Of a DNA stretch of 13,027 nt, positions 1 to 6,701 are shown in pieces. Within the stretch, counting starts at the first letter, position 1. Each line of letters opens with the position of its first letter. The DNA is from Victivallales bacterium. Lineage in GTDB: Bacteria; Verrucomicrobiota; Lentisphaeria; Oligosphaerales; Oligosphaeraceae. The notes below the pieces were generated by a model. The model had not been told where the DNA came from. It saw only the letters and a list, made by a program, of their open reading frames with translations, and ran no database searches. The DNA lies in NCBI GenBank assembly GCA_017964325.1, contig JAGCSE010000123.1, forward strand, positions 1 to 13,027, in the 5' to 3' direction. The position numbers were made by a program, and so were the translations under genes.

Positions 1-42
1 TGGCCTGTTGATTTGCAAAATCCGAAAGTGAATGTAATTTAA
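1..42 (+). CDS. possible C-terminal tail of an upstream gene
   Basis: Frame 1 is open from the window edge for 13 codons (WPVDLQNPKVNVI) and ends in TAA at 40-42. The other two forward frames close within 30 bases. The tail is too short to assign a family or to prove that it is coding. If real, the gene ends only 19 bases before the tRNA-Arg gene, with no hairpin terminator between them. Confidence 0.35.
   Translation, partial: WPVDLQNPKVNVI
13..40 (+). promoter_or_regulatory. candidate sigma-70-type promoter for the tRNA pair
   Basis: TTGCAA (13-18) is followed after 16 bases by TAATTT (35-40), which places a start about 15 bases before tRNA-Arg. It overlaps the possible upstream coding tail. 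The match to consensus is moderate, so this is an inference from position as much as from sequence. Confidence 0.3.
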
Positions 43-61
43 TAAGCGTTTTCAAAAGCGT

Positions 62-138
62 GTGCCTGTAGCTCAGTTGGATAGAGCGACTGGCTACGGA
101 CCAGTAGGTCGGGGGTTCGAACCCCTCCAGGCACGCCA
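62..138 (+). tRNA. tRNA-Arg (anticodon ACG)
   Basis: Full cloverleaf. The acceptor stem GTGCCTG (62-68) pairs perfectly with CAGGCAC (128-134). The D stem is GCTC/GAGC. The anticodon stem ACTGG/CCAGT (89-93/101-105) encloses loop CTACGGA with anticodon ACG at 96-98. The T arm is GGGGG-TTCGAAC-CCCTC with one G-T wobble. G135 is the discriminator and CCA (136-138) is encoded. In bacteria A34 of tRNA-Arg(ACG) is normally edited to inosine by TadA so that it reads CGU, CGC and CGA. It lies 11 bases before tRNA-Phe and is probably co-transcribed with it. Confidence 0.97.
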
Positions 139-149
139 ATCTTTATGAT

Positions 150-225
150 GGCAGGGTAGCTCAGTTGGTAGAGCAGGGGACTGAAAATCCCCGTGTCACC
201 GGTTCAACCCCGGTCCCGGCCACCA
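150..225 (+). tRNA. tRNA-Phe (anticodon GAA)
   Basis: Cloverleaf with D stem GCTC/GAGC, anticodon stem GGGGA/TCCCC around loop CTGAAAA (anticodon GAA), T stem ACCGG/CCGGT with loop TTCAACC, discriminator A222 and encoded CCA (223-225). The acceptor arms are GGCAGGG (150-156) and CCCGGCC (215-221). They pair except at the fourth position, where A153 faces G218. A C at 153 would restore a perfect stem. The gene is followed at once by a terminator and then by a degraded accessory island, as expected at a tRNA used as an integration site. Confidence 0.96.
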
Positions 226-231
226 TCCTTG

Positions 232-266
232 AAACCTCGTAAGCCCAACGGTTTACGAGGTTTTTT
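232..266 (+). terminator. Rho-independent terminator of the tRNA operon
   Basis: AAACCTCGTAA (232-242) pairs perfectly over 11 bp with TTACGAGGTTT (253-263) around a 10-base loop, and the run of T continues to 266. It begins 6 bases after the tRNA-Phe CCA end, so it closes the tRNA-Arg/tRNA-Phe transcript. The arms are A-rich then T-rich at the base, so the hairpin could also work in the reverse direction. Confidence 0.85.
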
Positions 267-545
267 CGTATCTGTAAATGCCGCTTGTTGCGTTTCTCCT
301 ATTTTTCCTTGTTTATACCTAATTTCGAACTGTAAAACCGACCAAAGGGGGGGGAGTAAAGGGGGAAACGCCCATTTGTACCTAAAAATGACTCCAGAAG
401 CCCCAGAATACCACTCCAAATAAAGAAGTGGTCCAAAGGAGAAGCAAAAGGGGAAGCAGAGGCTCCATCGGATGGATGCCACAGCATGGAAACGCATTGA
501 AAAATGCCGCCGACAAAAATAGTTTGTCATTAAGGAAGATGAAGA
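267..545. other. non-coding gap between terminator and HTH gene
   Basis: No convincing gene on either strand. It contains a run of eight G (347-354) followed by a run of five (361-365), making a purine-rich patch. A weak 6-bp inverted repeat, ACCACT (410-415)/AGTGGT (427-432) with an 11-base spacer, has no T tract and so is not a terminator; it could be an operator. The last 15 bases carry the ribosome binding site of the next gene. No integrase gene and no repeat of the tRNA-Phe 3' end was found here. Confidence 0.5.
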
Positions 546-923
546 ATGAGCAAGGAATTGAGAATGTCAACTGTCCAGCTTGTCAAAAGGATCCTAAAGC
601 CATGGATGGATGAGAATGTCATCGCACCATGTGAATACCAATGCATAGTTAATAATCTTAAGTATTTGGCGGAGCATGAGCAGTTGAAGCCTGTGATTGT
701 ACCGAAGCTGATTGAAATGAGTGAGGTCGCAGAAATGCTCGGAATCAGTCTGGGGATGTTCAAGAAGAGCGAACGTCTAGGCCTTTTCCCTTTCAAACGT
801 AAGATGATAGGCACGTCTGTCAGATACAGGAACACGGACATCATCGACTACATCATGAATGGTGATGACGCTAAGGCCAATGGCGATACCGATGGCAGGG
901 AAGATGGAAGCCAGTCTTTGTAA
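546..923 (+). CDS. AlpA/excisionase-like helix-turn-helix protein
   Basis: 125 residues. The ATG at 546 has AGGAAG (533-538) seven bases upstream, which supports this start. Residues 53-103 form a MerR/AlpA-type (HTH_17) DNA-binding domain: LIEMSEVAEMLGISLGMFKK gives the two helices, then GTSVRYRNTDIIDYI is the typical wing and final helix that follows in excisionases and AlpA regulators. The first 50 residues are helical and unassigned. The tail (GDDAKANGDTDGRE) is hydrophilic. Such proteins direct excision of integrated elements or regulate their genes, so its place right after a tRNA cluster fits an integrated element, though no integrase is visible. It is the only island gene here that looks intact. 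Family assignment is fairly sure; the actual role is inferred. Confidence 0.75.
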   Translation: MSKELRMSTVQLVKRILKPWMDENVIAPCEYQCIVNNLKYLAEHEQLKPVIVPKLIEMSEVAEMLGISLGMFKKSERLGLFPFKRKMIGTSVRYRNTDIIDYIMNGDDAKANGDTDGREDGSQSL

Positions 924-932
924 GGTAATAAC

Positions 933-1115
933 TTGAAGCCACCTCCAGCCTTTGAGCTAGAGATGGAGGATGCGGTGATCAAGGGATGCAGGAATCGGAG
1001 ACAAGATTCTACAGGATTATGGAGAATGGAGTCCAAAGAAGAGTATTTGACCGAAGAATTGATTTCAAAAGGAAAGTTACTTGACGATTTGGATAATGAA
1101 ATTACGTTACTGTGA
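933..1115 (+). CDS. possible small ORF, function unknown
   Basis: A TTG start at 933 with AAGGT (922-926) six bases upstream gives a 60-residue charged, helical peptide (ending LLDDLDNEITLL) that fills the gap between the HTH gene and the ATP-binding pseudogene. Its TGA ends 20 bases before the start of the pseudogene. The C-terminal half (SKEEYLTEELISKGKLLDDL) looks protein-like, but there is no recognisable domain, the start is weak, and it could be chance or the remains of a longer gene. Confidence 0.3.
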   Translation: MKPPPAFELEMEDAVIKGCRNRRQDSTGLWRMESKEEYLTEELISKGKLLDDLDNEITLL

Positions 1116-1135
1116 AAAACAGTGGAGATAAAAGC

Positions 1136-2863
1136 ATGAAATACTCAGAGGAAACATTTCAGGCCATGGTGAAGGACTTCTTGGCCTATCCCAGCGAAAT
1201 CAGTTGGCTGGAGTTCAAAGTCGGGAATGATGATCCTGAATGCATTGGCAAATATGCGACCGGCATGTCGAATGCCGCATGTGCGGCCAAGCAGAGTTTT
1301 GCATATCTGGTATGGGGAATTACAGACGAGACCCATGAAATCGTTGGCATTTCGTTCGACCCCAAAAAGCAGAAGTGCGGAAAACAGTCTATTCCGATTT
1401 AGCTGAAAACGGTACTGCGTTCTACGATAGACATTGGATTCTATCCATTGACGTATGAAGGCAAGTGTCTGGTCATCATGGAGATCGAGGCAGCCTACCG
1501 CCAGCCTGTCGCATTCAAAGGAACAGAGCTTATCCGTGTGGGGTCATCTCTAACCGAACTCTCCAAGCAACCCAGCGATGCAGCCAAAATCTACCAGACT
1601 GTAGGCCAGGACTGGATGGCGGAGGTGATTCCTGAAGTCACAATTGACGATTTGGACGAAGAGGCTCTCAACGTGGCAAAGGCGCGCTATTCAGAAAAAC
1701 ACGCCAGCGACACATTTGCGGATGAAATCAAGGAATGGGACACTGTGACTTTCCTGAACAAATCCGGCCTGGCATGCAGGGGGAAGCTGACGCGTGCCGC
1801 CATCATTCTGTTGGGAAAGCCGGAAGCCGCCAGCCTGGTCGCTCCGGCGGTTCCAAAAATCACATGGCAGCTGCTCGACGACAACAAAATGCCACTCGAC
1901 TACCAGCATTTCGGAACTCTTCTTCTGCTTGCCATCGACAAGGTGTTTGCACGTATCCGAAACCTGACACTTCGCGAAATGCCGTCCTTCACCCTGTTTC
2001 CTGTTGAAATACCGTAATATGACGTCTGAGTGTTCAGGGAGGCTCTTCATAACTGCATCGGACACGAGGATTGGCTGCGCTGTTGCGAAATCAAGATCAC
2101 GGAGTATAATGGCAGGCTGGTCATCGTCAATGCAGGGGATTTTGCCCCTGGAAGCATAGACAACGTGTTGTCGTCCAATGAACTGCCGGAGTATTTCCGT
2201 AATCGGCATCTGCTGGATGTCATGGTGGAGCTGAAAATGATCGACACCATTGGCTCCGGAATACGGCGCATGTTCGTGACACAGGGAAAGCGTCTGATGC
2301 CGTTGCCAGACTACGATTTCTCTAACGACTATGTGACCTTGACGCTGACAGGCAAGATATTGAACATGCATTATGTCGAGCTTTTCATGCAGAACCCTGA
2401 TTTGGAGCTGGGGGAAATCATCCTGCTTGACAAGATCCAGAAAGGCATTGCCATCTCAAAAGAAGAAGCCAGCAGGCTTCGCAGACGCAATCTCATTGAA
2501 GGATGCTATCCCAAAATATATCCGGCTTCTGTGGTGGCCAGGAAAGCCAATGAAGAACAGACGTATATCGAGCATAAGGCTTTTGACGAAAAGTTTTACA
2601 TCCAGAGCATCCTGGAATACATCTGCGTCAAGGGACAGGCCAGCAAGGCCGATATCCTCTCGATTCTAAGGCGTCATTTCTCTGATTTGCTGACAGAGAA
2701 GCAGCAAGCGCAGAAGTTGTCAAATCTTCTTGACAGAAAAATGGCTCAGAGATTGGGATATATCAAGAATATAGCTGGAGCAGGACATGCAAAAAGGATA
2801 CTTACTGATGCCGGGCAGGAGGAATGCCGCAAGAACAATCATTCTTGCAAAAGAAAATGCTGA
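1136..2863 (+). pseudogene. AlbA_2 / HATPase_c_4 ATP-binding protein, three nonsense mutations
   Basis: One continuous frame of 575 codons broken by three stops: TAG at 1400-1402 (codon 89), TAA at 2015-2017 (294) and TGA at 2027-2029 (298). Both sides of each stop align with one family in one frame, so there is no frameshift. Start: ATG 1136 with GGAG eight bases upstream. Order: AlbA_2 (Schlafen-type) domain with SWLEFK near residues 23-28 and AYLVWGITDETHEIVG near 56-71; a linker with GTELIRVGSSL; a HATPase_c_4 region from VFREALHNCIGHEDW (codon 299), then NAGDF and IGSGIRRMF; a C-terminal winged-helix part (KADILSILRRHF, QKLSNLLDRK). Intact relatives are regulators or defence-linked ATP-binding proteins of about this length. 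Family members have W, Q and W at the stop positions, which suggests TGG, CAA, TGG changed by single transitions. The first 88 codons could still be translated. Family sure; function of relatives less so. Confidence 0.88.
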
Positions 2864-2903
2864 TTGTCCTTTTATGCAGACGGGGAGTTACAGAAAACAA
2901 ATT

Positions 2904-3024
2904 CGGAGTTGCCAGCGGAGTTGCCAAAGGTAGGTGTCGGAGTTGCCAACGGCAGGTATCGGAGTTGCCAACGGCAGGTATCGGAGTTGCCAGAGCTGTT
3001 TTTGAGCTTAAATTGGAGTTGCCA
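2904..3024 (+). repeat. 22-bp direct repeat array (core CGGAGTTGCCA)
   Basis: The 11-base core starts at 2904, 2916, 2938, 2960, 2982 and 3014 (T for C at the last). Spacings are 12, 22, 22, 22 and 32. Units 2938-2959 and 2960-2981 are identical over 22 bp; 2916-2937 matches at 19 of 22. Each full unit contains TGCC-AAC-GGCA, a short inverted repeat. The period of 22 (about two helical turns) does not keep a reading frame, although each copy read locally gives Gly-Val-Ala. The array lies 41 bases after the pseudogene stop. It may be an iteron or operator array, or the frame-broken remains of a Gly-Val-Ala coding repeat. Confidence 0.85.
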
Positions 3025-3100
3025 GAAGAAAGAGATATCAATCATCTGGCTTGTGTCAATAGGTGAGAAAAGCAGGTTATGCAAGGCCAACAGCGTAAAC

Positions 3101-3133
3101 CGAGCAAAGATCGAGCAAAGACCGAGCATAGAG
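3101..3133 (+). repeat. three tandem 11-bp repeats
   Basis: CGAGCAAAGAT (3101-3111), CGAGCAAAGAC (3112-3122) and CGAGCATAGAG (3123-3133) follow head to tail. The 11-bp period is half that of the 22-bp array 120 bases upstream, though the sequences differ. No function can be read from it. Confidence 0.7.
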
Positions 3134-3227
3134 TGGCAAGGCTTGCAATCGGGAGTCCCACACAATATTGAGCAGGTCATGATCGTCAAAAACATCAGCA
3201 TAGGCAAGTCCCATCTATTCGAAGATT

Positions 3228-3244
3228 CATGCTCAATGAGCATG
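3228..3244. repeat. near-perfect palindrome, possible operator
   Basis: CATGCTCA (3228-3235) and TGAGCATG (3237-3244) are exact inverted copies around a single A. The site ends 46 bases before the ATG of the next (broken) gene, a usual place for a dimeric repressor site or promoter-proximal operator. Regulation is inferred from position only. Confidence 0.5.
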
Positions 3245-3289
3245 TCGAGATTGCCGCTCTTCAACGACAATCGCCGTAGAGGGACAAAA

Positions 3290-3944
3290 ATGGGGATTTT
3301 CTCAAGGAAGAAGGTCACTCCTCATATTGCGGTTTATTGGACACGTAGCGAGTGAGTGAATAGCAGTGTTCCCACATTTTCTGTAAAGCACTGCGTCTTT
3401 CTTCCATTGACAAGCGAACGCCAGAAATATGTGGCATCAACAGAATTACCTTTTGACCTTACCCTTTGCCTCCATGCCATGCTTTTGTTGATGCTGGACG
3501 ACAGGATTTCTCGATTTCTGCCGATGAAACAGCCCCAATTGAGAAACGCTGGAATCATATCCTTGTATCCAAAGGGCTTCTATCCATGGTCATTCCCTCG
3601 TTTGAACGCGAAGTGTCAACATGGGTCAAGGAGGATCAAATCATGCACGCTATGAGGCACTCTTGAACGCTGTCATTGCGACTACCATTGTGCTGGAAGC
3701 ATCTTTGTGCGGCAGTATCCAAGGTCGGCTCGGAGTGCCTATCGAGAAACGAATATTTGAAGACAACGACATCGGTGCCACGCTTTTGGCTCATGCCAGG
3801 AAACCGCCGTATGTCAAACGGCATGTGCGATGGTGTGAGAGGACGGTTGCCCTCAAGGTGGGGACAACCTCCTGCTCGATTTTCCTCTACGAAATTCCAT
3901 CTCGAATCACCTTCAAGAGACGTTTCCGGGAGATATATCTCTGA
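3290..3944 (+). pseudogene. unrecognised ~217-aa gene, one stop and two frameshifts
   Basis: ATG 3290 has a good GAGGG site (3279-3283) six bases upstream. Translation starts MGIFSRKKVTPHIAVYWTRS and hits TGA at 3353-3355, then continues in frame (FSVKHCVFLPLTSERQKYV, ELPFDLTLCLHA). At 3473-3482 CATGC is tandemly duplicated; removing one copy joins LCLHA to FVDAGRQDFSISADETAP and on through REVSTWVKEDQIMH in the next frame. Near 3649 a 1-nt loss shifts to the third frame, which reads YEALLNAVIATTIVLEASL, then RHVRWCERTVALKVGTTSCS and ends at TAA 3942-3944. The three segments join without gap or overlap, so I read them as one former gene of unknown function. It faces the minus-strand pseudogene at 3995-4750. 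Confidence 0.6.
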
Positions 3945-3994
3945 CCCTCTCCTGACTATTTGGGCTTTCTTCTGAATGCTTTTTACTTGCCAAG

Positions 3995-4750
3995 TCACCA
4001 TCGTCTTGAGCGATAATCATCATCAGGTTCGAAGTCCGTTGACTCGCCGTTGCATTCGAAATCAACCAGTTCCATTCCGTGTTTCTGGCAGAATTTCTTG
4101 ACTATGTCTTCGAAATTTTCAGAGTAGTCCTCCACGACAGGCTGATAGTAGTCATCATCCGTGCAATAGTCATCGAAATCCGAATCCAGCAGTTTCCAAA
4201 GTTCATCCTGATAGTGATTGAAAATATCGTTTTCAGAAAGCAGCGGATTCTTTGCCAGCATTGCCTTCAGATCTTCCGCCACCTGCTGCGGATTGACCAC
4301 CTTGATAGTGGCCTTTGCACTGCAAAAGCAATCCACGGAGCCGCTTCCAGCTATCCATTGACTTTCCCCCTCCCAGGCAAACTCCCATTCCTTGCCGCAG
4401 AATTTCTTGAGCCCAGCCCCAGCCTTTTTATTCCATTTCTCTTGGTTTTTCTCACTATACACATCCGCGAATATGGAGGCGAGATAATCCGCCGTATTCT
4501 TGTTCAGGCAACAGCATTCTTCGATGTGCTGTGAAATGGCATCTTCCGCAACAAGTTCGATGGATTTCTGGTGTACATCAGAAAGAAGCGCCAGCAAAAC
4601 CATTCTCGCCGACAAAGGGGATACTGATTTCTACTTGAGAAAATACTTATAGATATCATACGCATTGTCGCCCAGATAGTCATTTCCTTTCTGTTCGAAC
4701 GTTTTCTTCAGATAGTCAACGAGAAAAGTCTTTTCATCTTTCTGTTTCAT
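3995..4750 (-). pseudogene. acidic hypothetical protein with in-frame TAG at codon 40
   Basis: The ATG at 4750-4748 has AGGAG six bases upstream on the minus strand. It gives 39 residues (MKQKDEKTFLVDYLKKTFEQ...DIYKYFLK), then TAG (4633-4631), then the same frame stays open for 211 codons (VSPLSARMVLLALLSDVHQK onward) to the stop at 3995. The second part has no ribosome binding site of its own and begins at a poor TTG, so the two parts look like one 251-codon gene with a nonsense mutation. The C-terminal third is very acidic and tyrosine-rich (DSDFDDYCTDDDYYQ). No signal peptide or membrane segment is seen and I do not recognise the family. Alternatively these are two genuine ORFs, the second translated by coupling. 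Confidence 0.6.
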
Positions 4751-4801
4751 TGCAAACTCCTGTTAGTATCTGAGTTCATACACGCATTGAAAGCTGAATG
4801 G

Positions 4802-5190
4802 TCACATATCCAGCAGCTTGTCATCCAGAAGGAAATCGTAGATTCCCAATCGCAGGATGCCATTTTCTTCCAGCCATGGACGGGCTGCTGTTTTGGTGAT
4901 GAGTACTTTACGGAACATATCCTTTACACCAAGAAGCGGGCGCAGTTCCTGTCGTGTCTTTTCCTCGTCAGGGAGCATCAAGGCTGACTGTATGTAATAG
5001 CGCTTCATTCCGCGGTTGATGACAAAGTCGATTTCGCAATTGACCTGAGGGCATTTTCCTGTTTCATCAGTTTCATTCAACTTCACGATCCCCGCATCGA
5101 CTTGAAAGCCCCTGCTAACGAGTTTATTATAGATGATGTTTTCCATGAGGTGGCTTTCTTACTGTTGTCTGAAGTTCAGCCACGCGGCAG
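4802..5190 (-). pseudogene. C-terminal remnant of a DUF4143 AAA ATPase
   Basis: The frame reads LNFRQQ, then TAA (5161-5159), then ESHLMENIIYNKL and onward through CEIDFVINRGMKRYYIQSAL, LPDEEKTRQELRPLL and GIYDFLLDDKLLDM to the stop. This is the C-terminal DUF4143 domain (restriction-endonuclease-like fold, EIDFV motif) of AAA_14/DUF4143 ATPases, usually about 400 residues, so roughly the last third is present. Relatives read NFRQQEE...HLMENIIYN at this point, so the stop probably replaces a Glu codon (GAA to TAA). Similarity fades upstream of about 5190, and the whole N-terminal P-loop part (Walker A and B) is absent from the window. The ATG at 5146 could give a 114-aa protein, but without the ATPase it cannot have the family's function. 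Assignment sure. Confidence 0.85.
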
Positions 5191-5214
5191 CAATTGACAT
5201 AAGCCTACTTATCT

Positions 5215-5832
5215 TCATTTCCCTCTTTTTTTCTTCGGCAAACGGCCCTCGATATACTCCAAGACCTCGGCGTAGTCATCGCGCGGCACGGATATCTCCG
5301 TCGTGCCATTGAACGTGTCGATTGAAATCTTGCCGTTCTTCTCATCGCCTGAAACGCCTTTCAGCATCACGAGGTCCACGTGTTTCTCCTTCTCCGACTT
5401 GTCGTAGAGGAGGTTCCGCAAGGCCATCTTCTGACCCGGCTTCGCGGGGAAGAACATCGCAATCCACGCGAGGGCGCGCAGGACCTTCATGCGCCCGGGC
5501 TTATGGACGATCTTGCGCCCTCTGATGCCGGACTTGTCCATCTCATATGCCCACTCGTCCACGCCGCCGTTCGCCCATGCCCAGACAAATAGGCTCGGAA
5601 ATGTTAGCACACAGAGCAAAAGGAAAACGCCTCCCCATATCTTCCCCTGCAAGACGAGGCTATTGAGCGAGAATCCATCGGCAAAACCGAGAATGACGGT
5701 GAAGAAGACAAAAGGAATCACCGCAGTAAGGGCAAACGCCATCATGCACACCTTGGCGCTATGCCAGTACCATTCGCGGTATAGGTGCGTCGTGTGCATC
5801 CATTTCATCACGCCTTTCTCATCACGTTCCAT
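5215..5832 (-). CDS. two-TM membrane protein of unknown function
   Basis: 205 residues. ATG at 5832-5830 with an AAGG-containing leader close upstream; a second in-frame ATG (residue 9) also has AAAGG before it, so the exact start is open. Two hydrophobic helices, about residues 28-50 (MMAFALTAVIPFVFFTVILG) and 65-87 (GGVFLLLCVLTFPSLFVWAW), are joined by a short loop. A soluble domain of about 115 residues follows: EMDKSGIRGRKI, then MALRNLLYD, then ISIDTFNGTTEISVPRDDY, mostly beta followed by a helix (YAEVLEYIEGRLP) and a basic tail. The beta-then-helix pattern could be PH-like, but that is only a guess. It is intact and richer in G+C than the pseudogenes next to it. It may form an operon with the truncated gene at 5884-6093. 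Confidence 0.8.
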   Translation of the reverse strand: MERDEKGVMKWMHTTHLYREWYWHSAKVCMMAFALTAVIPFVFFTVILGFADGFSLNSLVLQGKIWGGVFLLLCVLTFPSLFVWAWANGGVDEWAYEMDKSGIRGRKIVHKPGRMKVLRALAWIAMFFPAKPGQKMALRNLLYDKSEKEKHVDLVMLKGVSGDEKNGKISIDTFNGTTEISVPRDDYAEVLEYIEGRLPKKKRGK

Positions 5833-5883
5833 GTCCTTGACCTTTCTTTTCCTGTGGACCAGCCAGTCACGCGTCCATCGTCA

Positions 5884-6093
5884 TCAGCTGAGGTTATTCT
5901 TGATTTTCTTGGTGCGCTCGGCGTGGTGGAGGCTCATGGCCTGGAACGTCGCGTCGAGCTCGTCGATGGTCCCCACGAGGTCGCCGCCGCCGGTCACGGT
6001 GCGGGTCGCCTCATCGACGTTGTAGAGGGGTATTTCCATCCGCCCAGTCTTGCCGCGGACCTCCGATATTTGCTTGTGCTTTTTGTGACTCAC
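5884..6093 (-). pseudogene. small hypothetical gene, 5' end apparently cut by IS1380 remnant
   Basis: The frame is protein-like from about VSHKKHKQISEVRGK through NVDEATRTVTGGGDLVGTID and ELDATFQAMSLHHAERTKKI to TGA at 5886-5884. It is hydrophilic with a helical C-terminus and no membrane segment. The only starts outside the IS are GTG at 6093-6091 and ATG at 6039-6037, neither with a usable Shine-Dalgarno site, and the IS edge is at 6097. The simplest reading is loss of the original 5' end. I do not recognise the family. It ends 51 bases before the two-TM gene on the same strand, and both share high G+C, so they may have been one operon. A short intact gene starting at 6039 (51 aa) remains possible. 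Confidence 0.5.
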
Positions 6094-6096
6094 TAG

Positions 6097-6113
6097 CCCT
6101 AATATTTCATGAA
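6097..6113 (+). repeat. left terminal inverted repeat of IS1380 remnant
   Basis: CCCTAATATTTCATGAA matches the reverse complement of 6789-6805 at 16 of 17 bases. The inner half, TTCATGAA, is itself a palindrome. Confidence 0.85.
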
Positions 6114-6129
6114 AAATGATTGAAATGGT

Positions 6130-6195
6130 GGTGGATTTTATATAAGGTGTTATATTATAATACCTTATAAAATAATATAACACATAAAATCCGCC
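6130..6195 (+). promoter_or_regulatory. AT-rich palindrome with alternative folds before transposase ATG
   Basis: Outer arms GGTGGATTTTAT (6130-6141) and ATAAAATCCGCC (6184-6195) pair with one wobble. Inner arms GTGTTATATTAT (6147-6158) and ATAATATAACAC (6172-6183) pair perfectly, so a hairpin of 24 pairs with one 5-base bulge is possible. A rival pairing, TATAAGGT (6141-6148) with ACCTTATA (6162-6169), excludes part of it. A TATAAT lies at 6156-6161. The ATG (6196) follows the last paired base directly and no Shine-Dalgarno site is seen. The structure may limit transposase expression. Confidence 0.6.
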
Positions 6196-6637
6196 ATGAC
6201 AAAATGTACATCTCCATCGTTATTTTTTCAAGGAAAACGGAACAGGAAAATCATGCTTGATTTCGGGGGTGCCATCAGCGGCGACGGCGGCCTCTTTCTG
6301 CCGAATGTATTGCGCACGTGGCGAAATGGAGAACCGGATCAAGGAGCAGCAGCCTGGCCTGTTTGCCGGGCAGACCAGCTGCCACGCCTTCGACGCCAAC
6401 CAGTTCCACCTGCTGCTGTCGGGCTTTGCCTACATCCTGATGGAACGCTTCCGCGCGCTGCTTCTCAAGGGCACGAAGTTCGCCCGGGCGACTTGCGGGA
6501 CGATCAGGCTGAACTTCATCCGCGTCGGCGCGGTCGTGTGCTGCAACACGCGGCGGCTCTACTGCTCGCTGTCCTCGTCGTGCCCTGTGCAGGGCCTGTT
6601 CCTCGCCGTCGCACGCAGGATATTCCTTCTGTCCTGA
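6196..6637 (+). pseudogene. IS1380 transposase, internally deleted
   Basis: The N-terminus from ATG 6196 reads SLFFQGKRNRKIMLDFGG, then ISGDGGLFL, matching the start of IS1380 transposases (the family's DF..G...SDGG motif). At about 6297-6304 it is joined, out of frame, to the family's C-terminus: YCARGEMENRIKEQQPGLFA, then SCHAFDANQFHLLLSGFAYI, ARATCGTIRLNFIRVGA and a natural end at TGA 6635-6637. The YxARGxMENRIKE motif carries the catalytic Glu region of this DDE family, but the Asp-bearing middle is gone. From usual family length about 270-290 codons are missing, and the join also shifts frame, so no active enzyme can be made. G+C is higher than in most of the window. Confidence 0.88.
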
Positions 6638-6701
6638 GCCGGGCGATGGCGCGCCCCCCGCTGGATCCCCTTGGGGAAAAGGAGGCGGTGTGCCCCGAAG
6701 C

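Noticed and set aside
1112..1402. GTG at 1112 as start of the ATP-binding gene
   Set aside because: The ATG at 1136 has a well-placed GGAG, and the family-like sequence begins there.
2904..3024. CRISPR array
   Set aside because: The repeats abut or overlap with no unique spacers of constant length, and no cas gene is present.
1400..5161. Stop-codon reassignment or programmed readthrough to explain the in-frame stops
   Set aside because: All three stop codons (TAG, TAA, TGA) interrupt these genes, frameshifts occur as well, and sbcDC contains no internal stop over 1496 codons. Pseudogene decay is simpler.
150..5190. Direct repeat of the tRNA-Phe 3' end as an att site
   Set aside because: I looked for the T-arm and acceptor sequence downstream and saw no copy inside the window; it may lie outside or not exist.
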